64,000 nucleotides of DNA from Guillardia theta CCMP2712 (Eukaryota > Cryptophyceae > Pyrenomonadales > Geminigeraceae), in contig NW_005434509.1 of assembly GCF_000315625.1 (NCBI RefSeq), positions 1 through 64,000 of the forward strand, given 5' to 3'. The position numbers and the translations under genes are program-made. The notes under the pieces are model-generated. The model made no database searches, was not told the DNA's origin, and saw nothing but the letters and a program-made list of their open reading frames with translations. Numbering within the stretch: the stretch's first letter is position 1; each line of letters begins with the position of its first letter. Positions 47,570-59,300 of the stretch are shown here, piece by piece.

Positions 47570-48165
47570 GCTCACTCGTGCTGACCTGACTTGTTTGCAG
47601 GCAGAGTGAGGTCGCGACGACGACTCGACCTGCCTCGAGGCAGTTTCAGCACAAGAGAGGCTCTGTGAGAGGGGCTGTAGGCATCAGTGTCATGAAGCAG
47701 CTCTTCTTCGGCTCCTGATCCGCTGGTGTTAGGATCCGCAAAGGGACCGTGAGCCATTGCGAGGGTTGAGTTTTCTTTTGCTGTGTCCTGCCTTGATCAG
47801 CGGTGCTATGGCTTGGATTCACCCCATTTCTGGCTGCCCCTGGCATGGTCACACAATTGCTGGCTCCTGGGGGTGCGCCTCTCTTTTTCTCTAAGTCATT
47901 TACGACTGGCTCACCCTCCCCTACCGCATTTCTTGTTGTGATGGGGCAGGAACCCTCCCGAATCTCTTACTCCTTCTCTCCTTATCCTCCTTCCTCTTCC
48001 TCTCCTTATACTCCTTCTTACTCTCCCGGGCCTCCTCCATCGGCTGGTGTGCCATGCTGATTGATGGATGTTGATCGAAGTCTTGAAGGACGTTTGGGTC
48101 AACATTAGAGATGAAAGCACTTCGAGATGCCGGAAAAGAACATCTCGAGGCCACCTGTTTGGATG
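47570..48165 (-). CDS. Possible minus-strand exons, Lys/Glu-rich
   Basis: A minus frame from about 48154 contains FISNVDPNVLQDFDQHPSIS followed by Lys/Arg/Glu-rich helix (KEYKERKRKEDKERRSKR). It ends at a GTAGGG donor near 47930. Downstream, a second frame contains DPNTSGSGAEEELLHDTDAY and LPRGRSSRRRDLTL. The two may be exons of one small gene. The joins and function are unknown. Confidence 0.27.
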
Positions 48166-49375
48166 CAATCTTGTATTGGCTTGTTGGTTGTATCGTGCTG
48201 TGTTGTGTTGTGTTGGCTGTTGTGGTGGGAAGTCGAGGAAGTTCATCGATCCCTTTATTTCAAGCACTTGTGCAAGTCAATCTGAAGCCAGGTTTGACTA
48301 GGCAAGGGAGGAGAGAGATGGATTCGAATCCCAACAGGGGAAGATGAAGCAAAGATCGTCAGGTTTGAGATCGACGCCTTTGCATTCGACGTGTCAGCCT
48401 CATTCAGTCGTTTGAACATGCAACCTACATGACAAAAATGCGGGAGGGGGATGATGATATCTTTAGTTAGGCTTGACTATTTTGATGTCAGCGATGAAGT
48501 ATCATGCTGAGCTTGATTTGATAATGAATCAGTTATACAAAGTTTGACCACACCGCGGATTTAAGTGACTTTCGAACTCGGAAAGCGCTATGCGCAGGTT
48601 TTGTGATCATTGAGTGGTAACAGGCTACCTGAACCCGGTCAGCGGACACCGGGCGGCCGCCGCAGGCTCGTACATCGACGGTGGCGGCAGTACGGTGCTC
48701 CGCCGCCGGTACAGAATCAAGTAACATTCAAGTAGTAAGCTGAGCATCATTGGCACTCCTCAGGGCCGGGCCGCGCAGGCCGGGCCCTGAGTCCGCATAG
48801 ATCGGACGGCGTCGATGATGCGTTTGCCGCGATGCAATGAACTTGAGTCGGAGTCCGATCACCGCGCAGACTCAGAGACCGCATCCGACTCACCGGGCTG
48901 AAGTTCACCGCCGGCATCACTGATGAGAGTCATCGGGCGTCACTGATCTCAGGTGACTCCGAATCAAGTTCATCGCGGCAAACGCCGCATCATCGGCGCT
49001 GTCCGTCCGATCTATTAGGCTAGCCGCCGGGCCCGAGTCGCGGGCCTTCACAGGCCGGGCCCGGGCCGGGCCCGGCCGCCGCGTGAGCCTGCCAGTCACT
49101 GAGTCTGGCACTGCGGCATGCTGGCCGGGCAATTGAGCAGCGGCCCGGCCCGGCTCTCAGTCCTTCCAAGTGACTGAACTGCCATCCGAAGTAAAGGCTG
49201 CGGCGCTGCCCGGCCCCGGCCCGGTGGCCCCGGGCCGCCCCGCCCGGCCGCCCCGGGCCCCGGCCCCGGCGCCGCCCGGCCCGGACTCTGGCCCCTCGGT
49301 CCTTGACGGCGCCCGGGGCCCGGCCGCTGTACCCACGCACCCAGTGATGTTTAACTTAACTTTGACTAAAAGCTC
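48166..49375. other. Intergenic, GC-rich
   Basis: 48170–48220 has TGTTGTG simple sequence. 48620–49340 is GC-rich, with GGCCCGGGCC-type runs at 49040–49330 and several GACTC/GAGTC words. The frames here are by-products of composition. No gene seen. Confidence 0.5.
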
Positions 49376-49965
49376 TACTGTACCGTTAGGTTTTTGGAGT
49401 TCAAAAATGCCCTCATATTTGCCAAGTAGTGGATACGTAGTACCGGTGGGGTCTTGTGGGCCAGGGTAGGGTGGGTAGTGGTAGACCATCGGATACCACA
49501 CGTGAGCCCATCAGACTATCAAGAACCGGGTTATTTATCATACGTGTTAGGATATCTGAGGGTGGGTGGTAGAATCCCTCAACCACCCTACCCTGCCCTT
49601 CATAAAGTAAATTAATTTTATAGAAAAGGGGGGTAGACGAAGTCACAGTCTTCAGGGCAGTCGTCCAACAGGGGTAGTGGTACCTCCCTCCCTTCAAGAA
49701 TCAGTGATTCCACAACCAGGGTACTAGTAATGAGGAGGTAGGGTCATTGGGGAAGGGGGTAGTCACGTTCAAGGTCGCCCTCTACCCTTTAGACATTTGC
49801 GGTAGGCGGATGCCACCTGCATGTCGATGTGGAGCGATTGGGGTGGGTGGTATTTTGGAGATGCGAGGGTGGGGTTATCTGAGGGGGGTAGGGATAGAGG
49901 GCGGCTATTGGTGTCTTAAAGAGGCTACCATTTGACCACCCCACCTTGGGAAATTAACAAAAGCT
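49376..49965. repeat. G-rich GGGGTA island
   Basis: Dense GGGTAGGGTGGGTAGTGGTA, GGGGGTAG and GGGGTGGGTGG words with a few C-rich counterparts. It is the same family as the islands at 25.6, 28.5, 34.5–35.3, 40.0 and 46.4 kb. It lies upstream of the giant plus-strand gene. Confidence 0.6.
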
Positions 49966-50344
49966 TGGAGATAGGCAGGGGTCCTATGAAGATGGATGAT
50001 TGCATGCTAACGGCTCTTTTCTAGGACCCTGCCGTAGAGATTCCTAGCATTGGACACCTCCTCTAAGACAAATTTCGTATGTAGCTATGGATTACTAGGA
50101 CCCTCTAAGCACCCGAGGCTCGACTGATGTAATTGCGGAATATTCGAAAGAGGTGGGCTATGTGCACCCAAGCTACACGAAGTATTTTAGATAATAAATA
50201 AATGATATCTAATTTTCACTCAATAAATTTTTTAAATTGGCTTCAGCGGGGGTTAAGGTGAGTGCTTTGCATCTTATGTCAAGGACCTGATCGTGCATCG
50301 GGGATTGCCCGTGAGTGGAGGTTCAGCCGAGGCGAGGAGGCAGC
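49966..50344. other. Upstream region of the giant plus-strand gene
   Basis: Ordinary composition with an AT-rich patch at 50185–50240 (AATAAATAAATGATATC). It probably contains the promoter. No clear motif. Confidence 0.35.
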
Positions 50345-53300
50345 ATGCAGGCAGCAAGAGGAAGGCGCCGGCACAGGCCGCGCGCGATGCTCTTGTTCTT
50401 GGTGTTTGCCCTAGGTAAAGTGAGAAAAGCTTGGGTTGTCACTTACTGCTACTGCTCTCCTAGGTTTGGGGACAGCGTTGTCGTCTCAACCTGTCATACC
50501 TTTCAACTGTGACGACCCTCTAACGTGCTTCGATGGCTACCTGCATCCGCCATCCTACGTCACGGTCTGATCTCGCATTCCGATTGATCTTCTTTTCTTG
50601 ATCATTTTTCCAGTGTATCGCATTGGGTCCACCAAACTCAACCACAATCCAACAATCTGATCCCACAGCAGCGTCATACACTCAGTCCAAGGGACAAATC
50701 AACACTCTATCAGGACCGATCCCATTTCAGTTGTCTGCAGACAACATCTTCATTTGGTATCGCAAGGCTCTCAAATACCTTGGAGTGTGTATGGACTATC
50801 TTCACAGCACCACTGTCCCCAGGTATCTGGCTGTGAAGGGCCTGTTCTGTCACCTTGGTTGACCCCTTCTGCAGCATTAACGATCGAGTAAGCACCCTGG
50901 ATCTGTTGTGTGCTGCCTACGTCGATCCAGCTACTGGAAAGAACCTGTGCACTGCCCTTCAGCAGAAAGCTGTCTGTGGTGTGGATGACAGCAGAGGACT
51001 CCATTACGTTCTGGTTGAAGCGCTTTGGGCTTCAGACTCTTCCATCAAGACAAGTCTGAGCAAAATGCTCTGCGATGGTTCCTGCATCAGAGACATAATT
51101 GATGTCTACACACCCATCTTCCAGCAGTGGGGCTATTACGATGTATCAGTGGTTAACAAAATCGCTTCTTTGAACAGTTTGTGCAATGCAGATGTTCAGA
51201 TCGATGGTTACTTCTACGCAATGAGCTATGGTATGACAAGCCAAGTTCAGTGCAGCACCAACAACGTCACTCTTGCCTTCACTACATCCGTCACTCTACC
51301 AAAAGATTCGGTGTTGACCATCGTGGGAATCAACTCACCAATGTAAGTCAACACTTCATGGTTGGTTCAAACTCTAATGCATTGCTTTTTTTTCGCAGCG
51401 TTGGTGGATTATCTAAAGTGACTGAGGCTTCTAATCTGTTATCAGCTCGGAATGTGATAGATGCAAAATGCCAGGATTGGTGCAGCAGTTTTGGTCTATG
51501 TCCAACAGACGGGAATGCTGCAGGCATTGGTTGCATCTCATGGAATTCGAATGCATCGGTAGGAATGCTCACAAATGAGCGATGTGCTAGATGGTGTGAT
51601 GTACCTTCCGAGTTAACGCTGAATGTGAAATCAAACATTGCACAGGGAACAAATCTGGTGATAACGATTCCCGTCAGGAACTCTCCTTACAAAATGCGTT
51701 CTTCTGTAGCGAAAGCGTCACTTGTTGCCTCTGGTGTTTTTATTCCAATCGCAAATTTCTCTTTTCCGGACAACTTCATGAGCAAGTTCATGCCTGAATT
51801 TACAGAATTTGCTGTTGCTGAATCCCAGTGCAATGCTGCAGTTTATGACCCTGCAACCAAGACTTGGACTGGCAACTGCGTTGGAATGAAAAACATCGTT
51901 TCGATTTCCTTCAAGTCAAATATTGACCTTGAGCCAGGAACCACGCTTACCATTCAGGGATTAGTTCGTTCCTCGACAGTTGCTTTGAATCCACCTACTT
52001 TTGTGGGTGTCACGCCAGTTGCAGTAGCGCTTTCGATTGAAGATTGGATTGTATCGACGGGCACAGTCATTCTCAAGATTGCTGGGGGATCGTCAACGTC
52101 AATGAAGGCGAATGTCCTACAGACTGTACAGCTTGCGTTTGATATGCCAACCAAACCAAGCTCAGATTCCACCGTACTCACCTTGAGTGCATCCAACATC
52201 GCAGGAATTGAAGCCTGCTCTTCCCTATCTACGACAATCCCAGCTACAATTCTGCAGTCGCAGGTTTTGACAACAACGCCGAAGATAGTTCTTGCCGAGC
52301 TTACTCAGAGTGACTGCAACCCTGCTTCCTGTGCATCGTTCGTCTTTTCTTTTGCAGTTAACTCTGAGATCACATACTTGAACAACCAATCCATCTACTC
52401 CTTCTACCTGGATGGCTTTAATGGATTCACTGGACCCTGCACATCACCATCTTGTGGATCTGCCTTGAATGTGATTACCCTGCTTGATGGAGTGTCAGGT
52501 CAGCTTGCTCACTTGCAAACTAATGGTACTAATGTCTGGTGCAGGTTCTAATGACAAATACTTGTTCGAACGCGTGTCATCGTCTGCACGCGCAGAAGCT
52601 GATTTTGATGCAGCCAATGGAACACTGCAGATGCATTTGTCGCGAGATGCGGTTTTGAAGCCTTACACTGTTTACTCTGTCAAATTCAATCTCAAGTCTG
52701 AATATCGTAATGTCACCAGCAAGTTCTATGTAGAGGGCTTCTCCCAGTCGCACTCATACAGTCACTTGCCACAGGACTGTCTTTCAACCTCTCCTGATTG
52801 CACTGGAATGCAAATTGTTACCAAGATTTTGAGCACTGCCTCGAATCAGCGCATGGGAGTTTGCGGACCTGAACTCGTGGCTCGTACCATCAAACAATCT
52901 TACCCATGGCCAGGTTGTGGAGGGCCAACGTCGTACACGCAATATACACTCAGCGATAGTGAGTATGTCCCGTCTGCTTTCAGAGCACAAGAGAAAAATC
53001 TGAACAACACACACAACACTTTCACTCTCAGCTTCACTCCAAATGTGGATGTCCCATCTTCTGCAATGGTCACTTTGTACAACTTGCAAGGCATAGTACG
53101 TATCTCGAATGACGTGGTGGGACTCTACCGTCAGATCAATGAAAACACTACTCGTTTCGAACCCTTGAACTCTGTCATCAACAGTACTCAAAGGGATGTT
53201 GTATTTATGCTGATTAACAACGTCACTGCCAACACTGAGCACACTATAGTGTTTCAGGTCACGAATGATGTAATCCAGTCCACTCCAAGCCCAATTTCAA

Positions 53301-56300
53301 TCAGCATAGCATGGAAAGTTGATGGTAAAAATATCATGATACCTAAAGTAGTTCTGAAGGATGCTGTTGTGTCTGCCAGCGACTTCGTTACTGTTGCAGA
53401 CCTTGTGGCTTCCAGAGTCAATGCCCCGGCATGGATCATTCGCAAGATCAAGCAAAGCACGCCGTTCCCGAACACCAACAATACCATCTCAGTGGAGCTG
53501 GCTGCTAACGTGGAGTTTCGCCAGGGAGCCAAAATCACGCTTAGGGGCCTGGTAGGAAGTCAGACTGCATCTACAACTCAGCTGATGATAACGAGTACTG
53601 GCGTCGCTCTCAACCAATACGCTACCTGGGACAAGGATACAGGAAAAATTGTTGTAACTCTTGCGGGGCCATATGACCCTTATGCGTCAAACTCAAACAA
53701 AATCATGTTCTCCTTCACCATTTTGAACCCTTGCTCCTGTCATATGAGCCAGGACATCTACGTCGACGTAAACGACAATGCTTTCGCCGTCACTGCCTCG
53801 TACGCTTGCCAAGTTGTCAACTACACGGAATCAGTTGTCACAAACTGGACTGAGACATACTACCTTGATGGAACCTGCAAGAATACCCGTGAAATGTCGA
53901 ATGTCACCAACTACACAATGACCAAGAATGGATCTTGCACTTGGACAGCCCAGGCTTCTGGAAATGACTGCTCGCTGCCCCCAGAAGCCATGATGGTTCT
54001 CGCAACTGTGTCCCCCAGCTGCAAGAAGTGTCCTCCTGCGGATTGCACCGACTGCGCCAAGTGCAATGTTTGCGGCGATTGCAAGACAGACTGTGTCAAC
54101 AACGATTACTTCCCTCTTCAGGTTCACAAACCTGCTTTCTTGACCAAAGAGGTCTACCAGTCTTCCAGCGTTCCAGGAGCGGACAATGAAATCACCGTCA
54201 TCTTCTCAACAAACCTTGACCTGCCGTCCACAGCTAAGGTGGAGGTCTCCGGGTTTGCAGGAGCCATTTGGAAGTCCTCAGCAACTCCAAGTGCCTTGAC
54301 AACTGTGAGCGGAGTTGTTCCATCGGACAAGACTGACAAGACCAACTACACTTTGGGCTCTTTGAATTTGAGCACAGTGACCTGGGACGACAAGACACAG
54401 ACCGCGACCCTCGCTCTCTCTGACGGCACGTCAGCATCAACTCTCTATGCGTTCAAGTTCACTGTGACGAACCCAAGTGTTGCGCAGCGAGCCCCTGAGT
54501 TGCAGATCTGGGCTACCAATGTGTGCAACTGCCAAGGAACCACAGGAATCGACAAATGCTGTGTGATGTATGATTCGAAAGATACTGCCATGCAACCTAT
54601 GGCCGTTGATTATCCCAAGTTCGAGGGCATGTCGATGTCGCAATCGTCACCTCACATCTCTGCCCTCAACACCCTCACCCTCCAATTCAAAGTTAACATG
54701 GCCTTGTCCTATCCCAACAAGATCACCGTTGCTGGTCTTCTGGGCAGCACAACCCCCAAGAATTCTGCGATCAAGATCACTGTCATTACCGGGGGGGCTG
54801 TAATTGACGATTATGGATCTTGGGATCCTGAAACTGGGCATCTGATCCTTTCGTTGGGTGAAAACCAGAAGTTGGCCGCGAATTCTTCGTGCAAAGTTTC
54901 GTTTGAGTTGCAAAACCCTCCGTATGAGCAGAATTCTCCCACCATCGTTATCTCAAGCAAAGGATTCCTTCCACAGGTTGTTGACGCGGGCACAGTCCAG
55001 GACAGCAAGCCCCTGTTCGTTAAGAGACCGGAAATCAAGGCAACGGTTGTGCAGAGCACCACTGAACCTGGCGCTCTGAACACAATCACGGTCACTTTGA
55101 ACTCTAACACTCCCATCCGTCCTTCGACCAGATGCAGTTTCCAGACTGGACTTGACTGTCAAAGACAATCTAGATTCATCATCAGGGGCTTGAACGGTGC
55201 AAAAGCGCAGGATGGCCCCCTTGCGATTTACTCGAACAGCAGCTCTACTATGTTGCTCAAGTCTTCCCCCCAGGGAGTTCCTGGCACTGGCATGTGGAAC
55301 TCGACCAATTTCTCGCTCACCTTGTATGTGGTTGGCACTCTGAGTGCTGATGAGAATCATGTCTTCTCCTTCAAGGTGCACAACCCTAACCTCGGACAAA
55401 CTTGCTCACCCACGGAAATCCTGGCTGAATACTTGGAGTTCGAGATCGAGGGCTGCACTTTGGACATCGATACGAACCAGAGGTACTATGTTGTTCCCTC
55501 ATACGTCCCCTGCACTTCTGGAGTTGGCAATGCCTGCGCCATCACAGTTGTTCCGCCTAAATTCACCGTGAGCTCGATCGCCGACTGCTCTGATGTTGTG
55601 GGTGCAATCAACACTGTCACCATGTACATCGCAGCGAATGTGCCTTTCAAGAGTGGTGACATGCTCGAGATTGAGGGGCTGCAGAACTTCGTTATGAAGG
55701 ACGTCGTCGCTTTGACAGGAAAGGATGCTGCTTTCTTTTCTGGGATCGCACGTTTTGATCTCTTCAACAAGATTCTCCACCTTGAGTTCGGTTCTGGAGC
55801 CGATGTATCTGCTGGTCAAATTTTGACTGTCGAAATGCAGCTGCAGAACTCCAAGATCCCTCGCTTTGGAAGTGAGCTCTACATCTGGCTGCGAGGCAAT
55901 AACTTCGTAATTCCCCGAACAAAGATGTCTGGCCAGGTTCTGGCTTCCAGATTCAACGCTTCGTTCGAAACTGCCATGGTTTCAGAGTCTATGTCTGTGC
56001 AAGGATCTTGGAACATCATCTCCGTCTTGTTGAAGACAAACACGTACCTCCGCCCTGGAACTCAGATTGTCATCTCTGGATTCGCCAGCACACATTTCTC
56101 GAAGTTCATGATTCCTTCATCTTCTGTACGAGGAGACGAAGGTTTTTATGGTGCTGGCTCAATCAACCTTGGTACCAACGGCCAGTTCCTCGCTAATGCC
56201 AGCTGGGATGCTTCTACCGGTACCATCACTGGTCACATTCACTCTACATGGCATGCACACTCATCACGACTCATCGCGTTCCCAGTGCTGAACAATCGTG

Positions 56301-59300
56301 CTCCTAACAGTGCCCAACTGAATGTCCTTGTTTCAGCACGGTGCCCTGCGATGCCCATCGCAGGTTCCACGATGTCCGCTTGTCCTCCAGGGAGCATTGT
56401 CATCCCCCCGACCCCTGTGAGTGGAGGTGATACGATCTTGCACTCTGATATCAAGGCAGACTTCCCTGTCAGGATGATTGGTCAGAGCAACCCTTATCCC
56501 GGCGAAGTCAACGTCATCACACTTACTCTCTCTAGCAACTTCGAGTTCCGTGCCAACTCCGGTCAGAACCTCATGTTGACTTTGTATGGACTTGTTGGGC
56601 TGCCAAACGTCACCAGCTCTATCTGCCTGAAAGCGAAAGCTTCCAACACTTACTACGACCAGGCCATGAGCTCTGGTGACTTGCCATTTGCGGGAGCTTG
56701 CATGAACTGCGCCTGCAACACTAGCGATTGCAACGCCTTTTTCAAGGTAGCAACCTTGAGTGATCCATACGTCAGCATGTACATCAGTGGCGACATGCAG
56801 GCAGGACGCAAATATGTCTTCTCATTTGAGATCAAGAACCCGTCCCAGCAGCAATCATCTCCATTAAACATCAACCTCAGGCTGAATTGGAATGACGTGA
56901 CTGCTTTCAATGTCCCTATGCAGAAAGATATGTACGGCATTCCTACAGGTGTAGTGGATGCGGCAGTTGGAGACTCTGCTCCTCTCTTCATCAGGTCGAG
57001 CATCTTTTCTAGCATGTACATCTACCAATCGAACTCGAACCCTTGCGCGAAGAACAAGATCTGCGCCAGGATCAAACCGTCTGTCCCCCTGTCAGCTGAG
57101 GCCGGCCACGTCATCATCATGTCAAATTTCGTCAATGCTGTTGTGACCGGAACAGATGTTGCCATCGAGGTCCCCTCGACCTCTTACTCAACGCAACTCT
57201 TCCAGACTGCGTCAGGAGCTATCAACTACGGAACTTGGAGTGATAGCAGCAAGTCTCTCACTTTGAATCTCTATTGCAGGCTAGAGCCCGGACAAAATTA
57301 TGACTTCTGCTTCACCGTGCAGAATCCGGATCTGTATCAACCTGCTGCGATTGTGAACATCAAAGCAAAGCAAGATGGTACCAATGTTGCCATGCCCAAC
57401 AAGACAGCTGTCAACTTTGATGTGAAAACGGCACCCATGTTCGTTACCAAGGGGGAATTCTCAACCTTCACCGTCTCCCAGTCTTCGAGAAAACCTTGTG
57501 ATACCAATGATATCACGATCTCGTTCACCATCAACATCGACATCGTGTGTGATCCTGAAATCACCATCTCTGGTCTTGATGGTACCAGCCTAGCCTCGAA
57601 TCTGACGCTGGATGACACCTTGAGTGCTGTTACGATGCTAAACGAGGGAAGCTTCAAGTTCTATTGGCCGGGTAACGTCACCCAAGGAAGTCACACGGTC
57701 AAGTTCACGATCAAGAACGACAATGTGGCAAGGACTCACTCGGTGCAGATGAACATCGCTAGATTTCAGATGATTTCTCGAACATCCGATTTCACCGTTG
57801 ATGCTCCTGCCATTAGTGGCTATTCACTCACCCAGCAGACGCAGTGGCCTGGGGTTCAGACGGCAGTTAACGTCAAGTTCCAGATTAATGCCGGAAGTTA
57901 CTCGAAGGCAAACGATGCAGCCATTACTTTGAGAGGATTGCCTGCATCTTGGTTCGGTGCTTTCACCATTGGCGCAAGGAACAAGGGAATCGAGTGTGTC
58001 ATCCCTCCTTTCCCGAATGTCAGCACGACTGCTTCTGTGAACAACACAAACAGCTCCAACAGCACGGGAAGCTCCAACAGCACGAATAGCTCGCTAAGCT
58101 CGAGCACGGCAGCCAACACAAGCAACATCTCTGATACCTACATTCTCTTTACGAATCAGATGGCTTCTGCTCGATTCTCAAACGTCAATGCAAACAATGC
58201 AGATCATTTGGTTTGCGTCAGGTACTCGCATGACGACAACACTTGGCAGTACTACGGTAAGAGTGCATGGCATGCTTTCAGTACTACAAGTACAGATGTA
58301 CAATTCCTTGCCTTCATGGTGAATCCGGGGGGCAATGCATCAGCTTTATCGAGCAGTGAAAGCATTATGGGCATTGATGCAGGAATTGAGAGCACTTCTT
58401 CCGATGTGAGGATTGGACCCCTTGTGCAAGGATCTGCCTTGAGCAGGTGTGCCAACCCACTTCAACTACAGGTGGAGGGCGATTTCTTGAAGCCTTCCGT
58501 CTTCCGCTTGAAGGCATCGTCATCCACTTTTGACGCGTCAGCAACGACTAATTCCATCGTCCTTCGTCCCGGACAGACAGCATTGCAGATGATGACGGAC
58601 ATCACTGTTGACTTTTACGTCACGAACCCGACGACGGGATCTTCCACAGTCAGGGCAGTCGGAACCAGCACCTGCGCCAACTTGCCCTCGGTTGATGTTG
58701 GAATGTTGCAGGTAGTCTCTGCAGCTGTGTTGTCTGCCAAGGCTGTCCAAAGCTCGCCCTTCCCTTGCAGCGTCAACACGATTTCAGTATTGTTTTCCAC
58801 CAACTTTCATGTGAACGGTGCAAGCACAGGCAACTACGTTACATTGTCAAGTTCGATTTTCAGTGCCTTGTCAACGCAACAGCAAACCTACAAACTGATT
58901 GAATCGGAGGATGAAAGCAATCTGTTGCATTATGTTGTTGGGCCCTCGGTCACTTTTACACCAAGCAACAATCAGTTCCAGCTGAAGGTGGCCTCAGGAT
59001 ACAACCTGATTGCAGGTAAAGAATATCAGTTCGCCTTCAATGTGAGGAATCCCAACTCGACCGTTACCGGAGGTTTCTCGAACTTTGAGATGATGAGTCC
59101 ACCGCAGTTGGAAGTTTACAACAGTGCTGCCCTCAGAGCTTCTCAGTCGAACCTGGAAAGCAAGGGAAACCTGGGATTGTGTGGAAGTACCACTGCTAAT
59201 GACAGTATTCCCCTCTACATCTACAGACCTGTCATCTCATCTGCTTCTATCGCTCAGGACAACAACGAGCATTGCACTCGCACCACTATGAATGTTTCCT

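Noticed and set aside
49157-49501. Gly/Ala/Pro-rich frames on both strands in the GC-rich block
   Set aside because: Frames lacking stops are expected in nearly pure G/C sequence; no domain or codon signal.
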